Of a stretch of 33,221 bases of DNA, positions 25,213 through 33,221 are shown one piece after another. The first letter of the stretch is position 1, and every line of letters begins with the position of its first letter. The position numbers and the translations under genes are program-made. Location of the stretch: the NCBI GenBank assembly GCA_964567485.1, contig CAZMMX010000034.1:1-33221 (forward strand), read 5' to 3'. The DNA is from UBA1413 sp964567485. GTDB taxonomy: Bacteria; Bacteroidota; Bacteroidia; Bacteroidales; Prolixibacteraceae. The notes under the pieces are model-generated. The model saw only the letters and a program-made list of their open reading frames with translations, ran no database searches and was not told where the DNA came from.

Positions 25213-25220
25213 TAAGTTTG
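25213..25220 (+). promoter_or_regulatory. Possible -7 box before the metallophosphoesterase
   Basis: TAAGTTTG matches TAnnTTTG fully, 109 nt before the chosen start at 25330. No -33 TTTG is present at 19-21 nt, so the match may be chance. Confidence 0.3.
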
Positions 25221-25329
25221 CACACAGCACCTCTAATCTACAGGAAGAATCGTGACTCCCGGTAAAGAAGAGTCGCTGGCGAATGACAGTTATTATACAA
25301 AACAGACATCAACTTTAAATGATCACCGC

Positions 25330-26931
25330 ATGAGGAAATATTTGCTTATACCAGCCATGCTGCTCCTGACGGGAGCTCTTATGGCTCAGGGAAATGCCGC
25401 CGGAATCGCGGCCCGGAAGAGTGTCAACGGTATAGTCTATGAAGACCAAAACCAGAATGGCCAGAAGGAACGGCGGGAAAAGGGAATCGCAGGTGTGGCC
25501 GTTTCCAACGGAATAGAGGTGGTGCTGACGGGCAGCAAGGGGGAATACTCCCTTCCCGTAGGTGAGGACAACATCATTTTCGTGATCAAACCATCGGGTT
25601 ATGCCCTGCCCCTCAATGACTTCAATCTGCCTGCCTTTTACCGCATCCATAAACCTGCCGGGTCGCCGGCCAGCACCAAATACCCGGGGGTAGCCCCTAC
25701 CGGACCTCTGCCCCGGTCTGTTGATTTCGGCATGATTCCCACTCCTGAAAAGAGCAGTTTCACCACCCTGGTGCTGGGAGACCCCCAGCCGCTCTCCCGC
25801 GAGGAAGTGGACTTTTTCAACCGGGGAATCATCGATGAACTGGCCGGCATCGGCGACGTCGCCTTTGGCATCAGCCTGGGCGATCTGGTGTGGGACGACC
25901 TCGACCTTCACCTCCCTTACATGGATGCGGTAAAACGGGTGGGCATCCCCTGGTACAACGTGATGGGCAACCACGATATGAACTACGATGCCCCTGCGGA
26001 CTCCCTGTCCGATGAGACCTTTGAAGCCCGTTTCGGTCCGGCCAACTATGCCTTCAACTACGGAAATGCCCACTTCATCATCCTCGACGACATCCTCTAT
26101 CCCGACCCGCAGGGCAAATCACGCTATCGCGGAGGCTTCCGCCCCGGACAGCTGGCCTTCATCGCCAACGACCTCAGACATGTGGACAGGAATAAACTGG
26201 TCATCCTCTCCTTCCACATTCCCCTGCACAGCACCGACACGGAAGAGTTCAGCAAAGCCGACCGGCAGCAGCTCTTCGATATCCTGAAAGATTTTCCCAA
26301 CCTGTTGGTGATGTCGGCCCATACCCACCTTCAACGTCAGAATTTATACACTTCTGCCGACGGCTGGCAGGGAAGCACACCCCTGCACGAATTCAACAGC
26401 GGGACCACCTGCGGGGACTGGCACAAGGGAGAACTGGATGACCGGGGAATACCACGCGCTACCATGTATGACGGTACCCCCAAGGGATACTCCTTCCTGC
26501 GGATCGACGACAACCGTTACATCATCGACTACAAAGCCGCCGGAAAACCCGACGGATACCAGATGAACATCCTTCATCCGAAGGTGGTACCCCTGAACCA
26601 GCGAACAGGAGCCCTGATCACCGTCAATTTCTTCATGGGCCTCAAAGACAACCAGGTAGAATACCGCATCGACAACGGAAAATGGACCGCTATGAACCAT
26701 ACTGAAAAGGAAGATCCTTCCTACCTGGAGCAACTCTGGCGCTGGGACTCCAGCGAGGAACTGCTCCCCGGAAGAAGACCCTCCAACCCGCAGCGCTGCT
26801 CCCATCTCTGGCAGGCGGCCATGCCCGCCGTGACAGAAGAGGGAAATCACACTATCGAAGTAAAAGCCACCGACATGTTCGGCCGTACCTTCCACCAGAA
26901 AAGTGAGTTCAGGGTTTCACCGGTTAAATAA
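25330..26931 (+). CDS. Secreted calcineurin-like phosphoesterase (MetallophosN-Metallophos-MetallophosC)
   Basis: A 533-aa exported metallophosphoesterase. I start it at the ATG at 25330, which gives the signal peptide MRKYLLIPAMLLLTGALMAQ; the frame is open 26 codons further upstream but those residues are hydrophilic. Domains in order: N-terminal MetallophosN beta domain (about 30-130; NGIVYEDQNQNGQKE ... KGEYSLPVG), the catalytic domain (about 145-390) with LGDPQ, SLGDLVWDD, VMGNHDMNY, LSFHIPLH and SAHTHLQ as the five metal-binding blocks, and a MetallophosC domain to the end. The first block reads D-x-Q rather than D-x-H, as is usual in this subgroup. The natural substrate is not known. 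It may share a transcript with the GH26 gene, which it follows by 125 nt. Confidence 0.93.
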   Translation: MRKYLLIPAMLLLTGALMAQGNAAGIAARKSVNGIVYEDQNQNGQKERREKGIAGVAVSNGIEVVLTGSKGEYSLPVGEDNIIFVIKPSGYALPLNDFNLPAFYRIHKPAGSPASTKYPGVAPTGPLPRSVDFGMIPTPEKSSFTTLVLGDPQPLSREEVDFFNRGIIDELAGIGDVAFGISLGDLVWDDLDLHLPYMDAVKRVGIPWYNVMGNHDMNYDAPADSLSDETFEARFGPANYAFNYGNAHFIILDDILYPDPQGKSRYRGGFRPGQLAFIANDLRHVDRNKLVILSFHIPLHSTDTEEFSKADRQQLFDILKDFPNLLVMSAHTHLQRQNLYTSADGWQGSTPLHEFNSGTTCGDWHKGELDDRGIPRATMYDGTPKGYSFLRIDDNRYIIDYKAAGKPDGYQMNILHPKVVPLNQRTGALITVNFFMGLKDNQVEYRIDNGKWTAMNHTEKEDPSYLEQLWRWDSSEELLPGRRPSNPQRCSHLWQAAMPAVTEEGNHTIEVKATDMFGRTFHQKSEFRVSPVK

Positions 26932-27027
26932 CTCAACAACCCGATTCAGGATTGTCATTGCCTGGTCAGGGAAGACCCCACCAACTGACTTTCGGGAGAA
27001 TTAACCAAATATCCAGCTCCCCAAAAC

Positions 27028-27058
27028 TCTGTGGGGACTAATATGTTTATTATCTTTG
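27028..27058 (+). promoter_or_regulatory. Promoter of the FecR-like/CHAT/CHASE2 operon
   Basis: TCTG (27028-27031), one mismatch from TTTG, is followed after exactly 19 nt by TATCTTTG (27051-27058), a full match to TAnnTTTG. Transcription should start near 27065, leaving a leader of about 43 nt. A 6-bp hairpin (TCCCCA 27018-27023 with TGGGGA 27032-27037) overlaps the -33 side and could end transcription coming from the phosphoesterase. Confidence 0.6.
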
Positions 27059-27075
27059 AAGCTGTATCTCACGCT

Positions 27076-27101
27076 CCGGCAAGCTTTTGCCGGGAAATTT
27101 C
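27076..27101 (+). promoter_or_regulatory. Hairpin and palindrome in the leader of the CHAT operon
   Basis: CCGGCAA (27076-27082) and TTGCCGG (27087-27093) form a perfect 7-bp stem with a GCTT loop; GGAAATTTCC (27092-27101) is a second palindrome that overlaps its end and lies 6 nt before the ATG at 27108. The two cannot fully form at once, so they could switch access to the start codon, or be a protein-binding site. Confidence 0.45.
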
Positions 27102-27107
27102 CGGTCT

Positions 27108-27986
27108 ATGAAAAGAAAAAACCATCTTCCATACGTTTTTCTGCTGACGGTGTTCCTCTCTTTCTCCCTGTTTTTGGGCGCCATGACCCCCTATGAGGTG
27201 GTGATGGTGCGCGGCACCGTCACCTACAAAGGAACCTCCCTACAGAAAGGAACCCGCATTGAAGCCCCTGATCTCAGAAATCAGGAGCTCCTCAGCGGAG
27301 AAATGGACCATTTCATCTTCTCGGGGGTTACCGACGAAGTCCATCTCCTCGACAGGGAGCTCCGCAAGGTCGTGGTGATCTCGGCACGCCTGCGCCAGCC
27401 AGGCAGGGACCTGATGCTGGCCACCCGCAGCCTGAAAACCCTAGGCAGCGATTTCGAATTCCGCAGAGCCTTCACCCCTGACCCGGGAGTGATCGTCCTG
27501 GTCAGGGAAGACACCCTCCTATGCAAGGGCCTGGAGCAGTATAACTTCAGCGGCGACAGACAGCTGGCCATCCGCTATGTGGCCGGCGATGTTCCCATCA
27601 CCCGCATCATCGGCCGTAACGACACCCTTTTCCTGACCCGCGGAAGCTGGTTCGCCCCCGCCCCCGATGAAAGCGGAAAACCCCTCAACTCCTTCGGAAT
27701 CTCTGACATCCAACTTCTGATCATCAGCAACACCCCCGGAAAGGAAAAAGAACTGCCATGTTCCCTGCCCCCTTTCTCCCTGATTTTCCTCGATGACATC
27801 ATCAGATGGCTGGCCGAAGCCCCCGGATCTGCCCCCGACAAAGAAGATATTTACCGCTTTATCCTGCCCTCCTTTGTCAAAGAGAGACAAATTCAGCGCG
27901 AAATAGCCCTTTACTCCCCCGAAGAGGCGCAACAGTGGCTCAGGGAGAGAATATCCTGTGTGATGACAGAAATTTCCGGAAAATGA
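27108..27986 (+). CDS. Exported protein with FecR-like N-terminal domain, first gene of the CHAT operon
   Basis: A 292-aa protein. The ATG at 27108 starts a signal peptide (LPYVFLLTVFLSFSLFLG); an in-frame TTG seven codons earlier is less likely. Residues about 30-90 (VVMVRGTVTYKGTSLQKGTR, then FSGVTDEVHLLD) have the G.V...G..L..G..I strand pattern of FecR-like sensor domains. The rest is a mixed alpha/beta region without a motif I know (ITRIIGRNDTLFLTRGSW). A C-terminal helical part ends EEAQQWLRERIS. It overlaps the TPR-CHAT gene by ATGA, which points to coupled translation and a joint function in the envelope. A sensor or a substrate/regulator of the CHAT protease is my inference. Confidence 0.75.
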   Translation: MKRKNHLPYVFLLTVFLSFSLFLGAMTPYEVVMVRGTVTYKGTSLQKGTRIEAPDLRNQELLSGEMDHFIFSGVTDEVHLLDRELRKVVVISARLRQPGRDLMLATRSLKTLGSDFEFRRAFTPDPGVIVLVREDTLLCKGLEQYNFSGDRQLAIRYVAGDVPITRIIGRNDTLFLTRGSWFAPAPDESGKPLNSFGISDIQLLIISNTPGKEKELPCSLPPFSLIFLDDIIRWLAEAPGSAPDKEDIYRFILPSFVKERQIQREIALYSPEEAQQWLRERISCVMTEISGK

Positions 27987-30900
27987 AAGGCCTCTTCCGG
28001 ATTTGTGCGCTTTTCCTGTTCTCGGCAGCCCTGCTTCCCTGTTTGCTGATGGCCCAGGATGGCGATCCGCGACTTCCGCTGCTGAGTGCTGAAGAACAGA
28101 AAAATCCCGATTTTCTGAAAGCGGTCTTTGTCTCCCTTTCCGAAGAGAACCGTGCCGACCTGGCGCTTCCCTATATGGAAGCCTTCATGGCCATGGATGA
28201 GAAAAACGGCGCCACCCCGGGAGAACGCCTCTGGATAAGGCTTCAGATGGCCGACGGCTACAGGATGCTCGGCAGAGAAGAGGAGGCAGTGGCCAGCATT
28301 GTGGAGGCCGTGAACCAGGCCCGCTTTGTGGAAGAACTCACCCCGGGAGACTTCCAGGATTTTCTTTACAGCGCCGGAAATATCCTCCACAACTCGGGAT
28401 ACCCCCATGCCGCAGAACCCCTTTTTCTGGAACTTCTCAAAGCCGACACCCTCCGTCACCGCGAAGAAAGAGAGCTTGCGATCTGCATGAACCTTTACAT
28501 ATGGTTTGGCGAAACCAGCCAATACCAGAAAATGAGACCGGTCCTGGAAAAGATGATTCCCTGGCTGGCCACGGTGAGCACCCCTGAGGAACAGGCGGGA
28601 CATTATCACACCCTGGGATTGCTGTACAGCCAGGAAGGAGCCTACGACAAGGCCGAGAAGAACCTCCTGGAAGCGGTCGCGCTCTACACCAAGGTTCCCG
28701 GTGCGGAAACTTCCGTGGCCGAAGTGAAGATGCAACTGGCCACCGACTACATGAAAATGGGAGATCCCGACCGCGCGCTCCGCCTGGCTGAAGAGGTCAG
28801 GAAATCCCCCGCCGTGGCAAAGGAGAGCACCATGGAGAGATCCTATCAATCCTTAAAGGCGGTCCACGCCCTCCTGAAGGGGGAATACCGCCAGGCGGAA
28901 GCTCTGTATAAACAAATTCTGGAGAACGCCCTCCGTGGTGGAATCCACGAACTGGATTACGCCTCCGATGTGGGAACCCTGGGAACCATCCATTGGTACC
29001 TCCGGGAATATCCCGAAGCTGAAGAACAATATCTCGAAGCCATCCGTATTTTCAGAGCTACCGGAGATACCACCTGGAGCCATTTCGCCAACATCAAGGG
29101 AAACCTCGGACTGGTTTACCTGCGCACCGGGGAATTCCGGAAGGCGGCAGCATGGTCGGCGTTGGCCAGGGAGAGCTTTGCCACCCTGCAGAGGGATGAC
29201 CATCCCGACTGTCTGGCCCACAGCATCAACAGGACTATCGCCCTCGAAGGAGCCGGCGACATCACGGAGGCACTCGGCGAATCACTCCGCAACAACCGCG
29301 CCCTCCGCGACCTGGTGGAAAAAAACCTCCTTTACTGGTCAGAACATGAAATGGAGTCTTTTATGTCGGGGTTTGCCAGCCGCTTCTTCGATACCCACCA
29401 CTCCCTCTGGTTCAGGAATATCTCACGCCAGCCCTCCCTGGCCGGAGAAATGTACGATAACCAGCTCTTTCTGAAGGGCATCCTCCTGCAGTCAACCCTC
29501 AAACTGCAGCAGGCCCTGGCATCGGGCAGCGACACCCTGCTCTCCCTGATGGCCGCACAGTCGCAGAAAATCCGTAAAGAGCTCGAACAACAGCTCTCCC
29601 TGCCCCCCAGCCAACGACAGCGCGATCCCGCACAACTGCGCGAAGAGGAGGACCTCCTCCTCAAAAAAATGAAAGAGCGGATAAAAAAACTCCCCAGAGA
29701 AGGCCTTTCTTCCTTCGGAATGCTCACCACCACCGAAACCGGATTCCGGGAGGTCAGGGATGCCCTCCAACCCGGAGAAGCCGCCCTGGAATTTCTCTCC
29801 TTCCGTTATTCCGACCCTTCCGGGGAAAGCGATTCCACCTATTACGGCGCTCTTCTCCTGCGGAAAGAGGAGGAGTGGCCCCATTTCATTTTCCTGACCA
29901 CCGGCGACCGCCTCGACTCCCTGCTGCGGCTCCATCCCGACGAACTCTATACCCCTGGGTACAGCCAGGTGCAGGCCCTCCTCTGGGATCCCCTGGAAAA
30001 AGAGCTCGCGGGAATTCATACACTCTACTATTCCCCGTCGGGACTGCTCCACCGCATTGCCTTCGCGGCCATTCCCACGGGCAACGGCCAGGTGCTCTCC
30101 GACCGGCTCAAACTGGTCAACCTCTCCTCGACGCGCATGCTGGCACGTAAAAACCCGCCTGAAAAAATCGGTTCGGCCATCATTTTCGGGGGCGTCAACT
30201 ACAACACCTCCGGGGCCTCATCTTTGGGAGAAGCCGGCACCCCGGGAGGGACCACCGTTCCGGATACAGGGACCGGCGATCGCAGGAGAGACGGCGCACC
30301 TTCCGAAGGAAAGAGCGGACCGGTGACGCAAGGCCCTGCCGCCGGGAACCCCGGGGAAGCCAGCCTTGCGGAACTCAGGGCCCTGCGCGGTAACGCCTGG
30401 GATTTCCTTCCGGGCACGCAGGCTGAGGCCGGCAGGATCAACCGGCTACTCGGGGAGAGCCATATTCAGACCCACCTGGTGACAGGCAGCGACGCCACCG
30501 AAGAGCGCCTGAAAGCCCTCAGCGGAACGTCACCCGAAGTGATTCACATTGCCAGCCACGGGTACAGCCTGGCCCCCACCTCACCGGAAATCCCCGATAG
30601 CCGCGGGATCCCCACTTCCCTGCCGGGGATGATGGCCGGCGGGGAAATTCCCCTGATGCGCTCGGGACTCCTCCTGGCCGGAGCCAACCAGGCCTGGGCA
30701 TCGGGAATCAGAAACCCCGGAGTGGAAGACGGCATCGTCACCGCCTGGGAAATCTCCCACCTCGACCTCTCCGCCACCCAAATGGCGGTCCTCTCGGCCT
30801 GTCAGACCGGACTGGGGGAGATCCGCGGAAGCGAGGGGGTGTACGGTCTCCAAAGAGCCCTCTTCATGGCGGGGACCCAAAGCATGGTGGTCTCCCTCTG

Positions 30901-31063
30901 GGAAGTCCCCGACCTGGAAACCATGGATCTCATGGAACGCTTCTATCGCCACATGACCGGCGGTAACGATCCGGAAACGGCATTTCTGAAGGCCCGCGAT
31001 GAAATGAAACAGGAATACCGCGACCAGCCCTCCCTCTGGGCAGGATTCGTCTTTATCCGATAA
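27983..31063 (+). CDS. Exported TPR-CHAT (caspase-like) protein
   Basis: A 1026-aa protein. The ATG at 27983 overlaps the previous stop (ATGA) and opens a signal peptide (MKGLFRICALFLFSAALLPC); the open frame before it is a shadow of the previous gene. Residues about 35-500 are TPR-like helical pairs (GHYHTLGLLYSQEGAYDKAE, GNLGLVYLRTGEFRKAA). A charged helical region (about 510-590) leads to the CHAT domain (about 600-1026), with the caspase-type dyad H859 in IHIASHGY and C940 in LSACQTGLG, then GVYGLQRALFMAGTQ and SLWEVPD. A Gly/Pro/Thr-rich stretch of some 55 residues (about 741-796) is inserted between the N- and C-halves of the CHAT fold. CHAT proteases cut partner proteins on activation; a periplasmic site is unusual compared with the well-studied cytoplasmic examples. 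The adjoining CHASE2 gene is 15 nt downstream. Confidence 0.93.
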   Translation: MKGLFRICALFLFSAALLPCLLMAQDGDPRLPLLSAEEQKNPDFLKAVFVSLSEENRADLALPYMEAFMAMDEKNGATPGERLWIRLQMADGYRMLGREEEAVASIVEAVNQARFVEELTPGDFQDFLYSAGNILHNSGYPHAAEPLFLELLKADTLRHREERELAICMNLYIWFGETSQYQKMRPVLEKMIPWLATVSTPEEQAGHYHTLGLLYSQEGAYDKAEKNLLEAVALYTKVPGAETSVAEVKMQLATDYMKMGDPDRALRLAEEVRKSPAVAKESTMERSYQSLKAVHALLKGEYRQAEALYKQILENALRGGIHELDYASDVGTLGTIHWYLREYPEAEEQYLEAIRIFRATGDTTWSHFANIKGNLGLVYLRTGEFRKAAAWSALARESFATLQRDDHPDCLAHSINRTIALEGAGDITEALGESLRNNRALRDLVEKNLLYWSEHEMESFMSGFASRFFDTHHSLWFRNISRQPSLAGEMYDNQLFLKGILLQSTLKLQQALASGSDTLLSLMAAQSQKIRKELEQQLSLPPSQRQRDPAQLREEEDLLLKKMKERIKKLPREGLSSFGMLTTTETGFREVRDALQPGEAALEFLSFRYSDPSGESDSTYYGALLLRKEEEWPHFIFLTTGDRLDSLLRLHPDELYTPGYSQVQALLWDPLEKELAGIHTLYYSPSGLLHRIAFAAIPTGNGQVLSDRLKLVNLSSTRMLARKNPPEKIGSAIIFGGVNYNTSGASSLGEAGTPGGTTVPDTGTGDRRRDGAPSEGKSGPVTQGPAAGNPGEASLAELRALRGNAWDFLPGTQAEAGRINRLLGESHIQTHLVTGSDATEERLKALSGTSPEVIHIASHGYSLAPTSPEIPDSRGIPTSLPGMMAGGEIPLMRSGLLLAGANQAWASGIRNPGVEDGIVTAWEISHLDLSATQMAVLSACQTGLGEIRGSEGVYGLQRALFMAGTQSMVVSLWEVPDLETMDLMERFYRHMTGGNDPETAFLKARDEMKQEYRDQPSLWAGFVFIR

Positions 31064-31078
31064 ACCAAGAAAACCGGA

Positions 31079-32371
31079 ATGATGGAAGATAACAACCGCC
31101 AGCCACAAAAGGGGGAAGCCTTGCAGGAATCAAAAGGCCAAAAGTGGGTTTTTCCGGAAAAAGCACGGCATCTTCCCAGAAGGACACTTCACGTCCTCTT
31201 CCCGGGAATCACCCCCCGGCGTACCCTCCTGACTTCCCTGCACGCCATCTGGATGATCCTCTTCGTTCTCCTCTGGCTGGGCCATGTCAACTACCTCGAC
31301 GGATTTGGTTTCATGAACGACTACTTCAGCATGCGGTCGTTTGTCAACCAATACATCCTCCACAAAACCCCGGGCAGCGACCTTCCTGACAAGTTCCTCC
31401 TTCTCAACAGCTCCCGAAATAACGCCTTGGTTTCCCTCGACAACGACCACCTCACCAACGCCGTGATTACCGACCGGCGCATGTTGGCCGAAAAACTGCG
31501 GATCCTCGACCAAAATGCCGACCGAATCCGTTTCATCATCTGCGACATCTTCTTTGAATCCCCCTCGGCCGACCCCGCTGCCGACAGCCTGCTGCAAGAG
31601 GTACTCACCAGCCTCGAAAAAAAGAAAAAAATCGTCATTCCCGCCTGGTACAACGATGTGGAAAAAGAAGCCACCATGCCGGTATTTGCCACAACGACCG
31701 GACTGTCACAATACCGCTCCTCGTTCCTCAACACCCAGTTTCTCAAATACAGCTTTATCACGTATGACGGATGGCGCCAGATGCCCCTCATCGCCTGGGA
31801 AACCGTCTCGGGAAAACCCCTGGTAAAAAAGGGGAAAGGAATATTCACCTGGTACACCCACGACGGGAAATGGGTGCTCAATACCGTGATTCCCGAATTC
31901 CGGTACTCCCAGGATCTCATCGCCGAAGGGGAGAATTACTTCCAGCTGGGACTCTTCGAAGAGTATCTCCTCGGAGAAAACCAGGTGGTGATCATCGGTG
32001 ACATTGAGGGGCGGAACGATATCCACACCTCCGTCACCGGCATGGATGCGGGACCCGTCATCCTGATGAACCTCTACGCCTCCCTGGCAGAAGGCGACCA
32101 TGTGATCCCGGCAGGTTACCTGATCCTCCTCTTCCTGGTTTTCTTCTACGTCACCTACCACACCTTCTTTCACCAACGCGAAATTTCCGAAGGAGAAAGC
32201 CGCTTCCGGAAAATCATCGCCCTCCTCTGGAACCAAAGGTGCTATTTCATCCTGCTCCTCCTGGTCTACCTCTCCATGATTGCTTTCCACCATTATATCC
32301 ATATCCTTATCCTGCTCAGCTACTTCGGCGTGATTGACGTAACCGACCGGTACATCCTGAACAGGAAATAA
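31079..32371 (+). CDS. CHASE2-domain membrane sensor without output domain
   Basis: A 430-aa protein that starts 15 nt after the CHAT gene. A basic cytoplasmic N-terminus is followed by TM1 (about 51-69), an extracytoplasmic CHASE2 domain (about 75-345) and three C-terminal helices (about 346-363, 388-403 and 404-420). CHASE2 marks are DIFFESPSADPAADSLL (156-172), the VVIIGDIEGRNDIHTSV strand (303-319) and GMDAGPVILMNLYASL (321-336). CHASE2 domains sense unknown signals and are normally fused to kinases, cyclases or, in cyanobacteria, CHAT proteins. Here the chain stops after the membrane helices (NRK), so no output domain is encoded; its partner is probably the neighbouring CHAT protein, on the same side of the membrane. 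The ATG at 31082 is an equal start. Confidence 0.85.
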   Translation: MMEDNNRQPQKGEALQESKGQKWVFPEKARHLPRRTLHVLFPGITPRRTLLTSLHAIWMILFVLLWLGHVNYLDGFGFMNDYFSMRSFVNQYILHKTPGSDLPDKFLLLNSSRNNALVSLDNDHLTNAVITDRRMLAEKLRILDQNADRIRFIICDIFFESPSADPAADSLLQEVLTSLEKKKKIVIPAWYNDVEKEATMPVFATTTGLSQYRSSFLNTQFLKYSFITYDGWRQMPLIAWETVSGKPLVKKGKGIFTWYTHDGKWVLNTVIPEFRYSQDLIAEGENYFQLGLFEEYLLGENQVVIIGDIEGRNDIHTSVTGMDAGPVILMNLYASLAEGDHVIPAGYLILLFLVFFYVTYHTFFHQREISEGESRFRKIIALLWNQRCYFILLLLVYLSMIAFHHYIHILILLSYFGVIDVTDRYILNRK

Positions 32372-32471
32372 TATAACAAAATGAATCCCTCAGGGAAAGC
32401 CGGCGAACAAATTGGCATTAATGTTGTAAACAAACCTGTAATTAGTTGTTCACCATTAATAATTGAAAGTC

Positions 32472-33086
32472 ATGAAAACGATGAAAGCAATGATCCTTTT
32501 GGCGGCCGCAGCCCTTCTGACCGCCTGTGTGGGAGAACCCGGAATGGACGGGCGCGACGGATACGATGGAAAAGACGGGGTTGACGGGGTCAATATCCTG
32601 GGATCGGCTTTCGAAATCGAAGGCGATTTCACGGCAACCAATGAATACCTGCTTTATTTCCAGTTTCCGAATACCATTGAGGTGTACGAAAGTGACATCG
32701 TCCTGGTGTACATCCTCTGGGAAACGGTGACGGGAAGCGACAACAAACCCCTGGATGTATGGCGTTTACTGCCGCAGACCGTTATCCTTGACGAAGGAAT
32801 CCTGCAGTATAACTACGACTACACCCGTGAAGACGTCCAGGTCTTCCTCGGCGGAACCATTGACTTCGCCACCCTGTTACCCGCGGAATGGGAAAACCAG
32901 GTCTTCCGCATCGTGGTGATGCCTGCCGACTTCGCCATCGACCTCTCACTTGACGTGACCAACTACAACATGGTGATGAAATCTCTCGACCTGGGCAGTA
33001 GCAAGGTGCCCCGGATCAGCTTCAGCGACCTTCAGAAAGAGGGAATCCCGGAACCGGGCCTGCGGAAAGCTCTTCCGACCCTGTAA
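32472..33086 (+). CDS. Lipoprotein with short collagen-like repeat
   Basis: A 204-aa protein. I use the ATG at 32472 (an in-frame TTG lies three codons earlier). Type II signal peptide MKTMKAMILLAAAALLTAC with the lipid-bearing Cys19 (lipobox LTAC). Right after it come seven Gly-x-y triplets, mostly G-x-D (GEPGMDGRDGYDGKDGVDG), a small collagen-like stalk known from many Bacteroidota outer-membrane lipoproteins. Residues 45-200 form a beta-rich domain (FPNTIEVYESDIVLVYILWE) without catalytic motif; the family is widespread but uncharacterised. It is 101 nt after the CHASE2 gene, with no strong promoter box visible, and may be an independent gene. Confidence 0.85.
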   Translation: MKTMKAMILLAAAALLTACVGEPGMDGRDGYDGKDGVDGVNILGSAFEIEGDFTATNEYLLYFQFPNTIEVYESDIVLVYILWETVTGSDNKPLDVWRLLPQTVILDEGILQYNYDYTREDVQVFLGGTIDFATLLPAEWENQVFRIVVMPADFAIDLSLDVTNYNMVMKSLDLGSSKVPRISFSDLQKEGIPEPGLRKALPTL

Positions 33087-33091
33087 CCACA

Positions 33092-33118
33092 GACTCACGA
33101 TACCGTTTCCGGTGAGTC
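33092..33118 (+). terminator. Hairpin after the lipoprotein gene
   Basis: GACTCAC (33092-33098) pairs with GTGAGTC (33112-33118), a 7-bp stem beginning five bases after the stop codon. No T-run follows, so it is a weak terminator or an mRNA-stabilising structure. Confidence 0.4.
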
Positions 33119-33191
33119 CCCGTTCATGGTTCACCTTCAGAAACGAGCACGCCTATCATTCAGAATTAATAATCTCCCTTTTGCTTGAAGA

Positions 33192-33221
33192 TTCCCCTCC
33201 CTCCCCGTGGAAGGAGGGGAA
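33192..33221. repeat. GC-rich inverted repeat at the window edge
   Basis: TTCCCCTCC (33192-33200) pairs with GGAGGGGAA (33213-33221) around a C/G-rich loop. It reaches the end of the sequence, so it may be part of a longer element such as a dispersed palindromic repeat or a terminator. Confidence 0.5.

Noticed and set aside
24224..26931. GH26 mannanase with phosphoesterase considered as a polysaccharide utilisation locus
   Set aside because: No SusC/SusD pair, no regulator and no second glycan enzyme lie in the window.
27806..27982. A 59-codon N-terminal extension of the CHAT protein
   Set aside because: It overlaps the end of the FecR-like gene in another frame; the ATG at 27983 gives a signal peptide and a standard ATGA overlap.
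1..33221. tRNA, rRNA, CRISPR arrays, transposases or integrases
   Set aside because: None found by reading; no regularly spaced repeats, no transposase or integrase motifs in any long frame.

Overview
The window looks like a Bacteroidota scaffold, probably an environmental assembly. Four signals point there: a CotH-type protein ending in a type IX secretion (T9SS) C-terminal sorting domain; a textbook Bacteroidota promoter (TTTG-N19-TAnnTTTG) in front of a Fur-family gene, plus other matches to the TAnnTTTG -7 box; weak use of Shine-Dalgarno sites; and family content typical of the phylum (GH26 mannanase, MetallophosN/C phosphoesterase, exported TPR-CHAT protein, CrtW-type ketolase, PF11449-type metal transporter). 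I cannot name the genus. Three runs of exactly 100 N (4017-4116, 14162-14261, 23539-23638) behave as placeholder gaps of unknown true length. No tRNA, rRNA, CRISPR array or insertion sequence was seen.

Layout. (1) 0-3.1 kb, minus strand: 3' part of a 10-TM heavy-metal transporter; a peroxide-defence pair (Fur/PerR-like regulator then 2-Cys peroxiredoxin) with a promoter, a PerR-box-like palindrome and a strong terminator; a radical SAM protein; a doubtful one-helix protein. (2) 3.2-4.0 kb: 3' part of a class C beta-lactamase-fold serine hydrolase, cut by a gap. (3) 4.1-16.1 kb: an accessory block of unrecognised proteins. Two giant proteins (A, at least 1101 aa; B, 1321 aa) sit with a BIG2/DUF5050 secreted protein, a DUF3592 membrane protein, and three membrane proteins carrying cytoplasmic-type zinc ribbons. 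A and B appear to share a small C-terminal module with an FRxP...G...DxD signature. This is the best candidate for an undescribed system. (4) 16.2-17.8 kb, minus: a 4-TM protein, a CPBP intramembrane protease and a 2-TM protein. (5) 17.9-23.9 kb, minus: CrtW-like ketolase (split by a gap), an S9 oligopeptidase-B-like lipoprotein, and a T9SS-secreted CotH/PA14/lamin-tail protein. (6) 24.0-26.9 kb, plus: a short ORF, GH26 beta-mannanase, and a secreted metallophosphoesterase. (7) 27.0-32.4 kb, plus: a compact operon of an exported FecR-like protein, an exported TPR-CHAT (caspase-like) protein joined by an ATGA overlap, and a membrane CHASE2 sensor. It looks like a split, envelope-located CHAT/CHASE2 signalling or protease module. 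(8) 32.5-33.1 kb: a lipoprotein with a short collagen-like repeat, followed by hairpins to the window end.

Two distant loci (9631 and 24069) carry a related ~21-codon sequence, M[KQ]YPxxIYAPTxMK...YSLR, once fused to the start of giant protein B and once as a free short ORF before the mannanase. This was not expected and deserves a genome-wide search.
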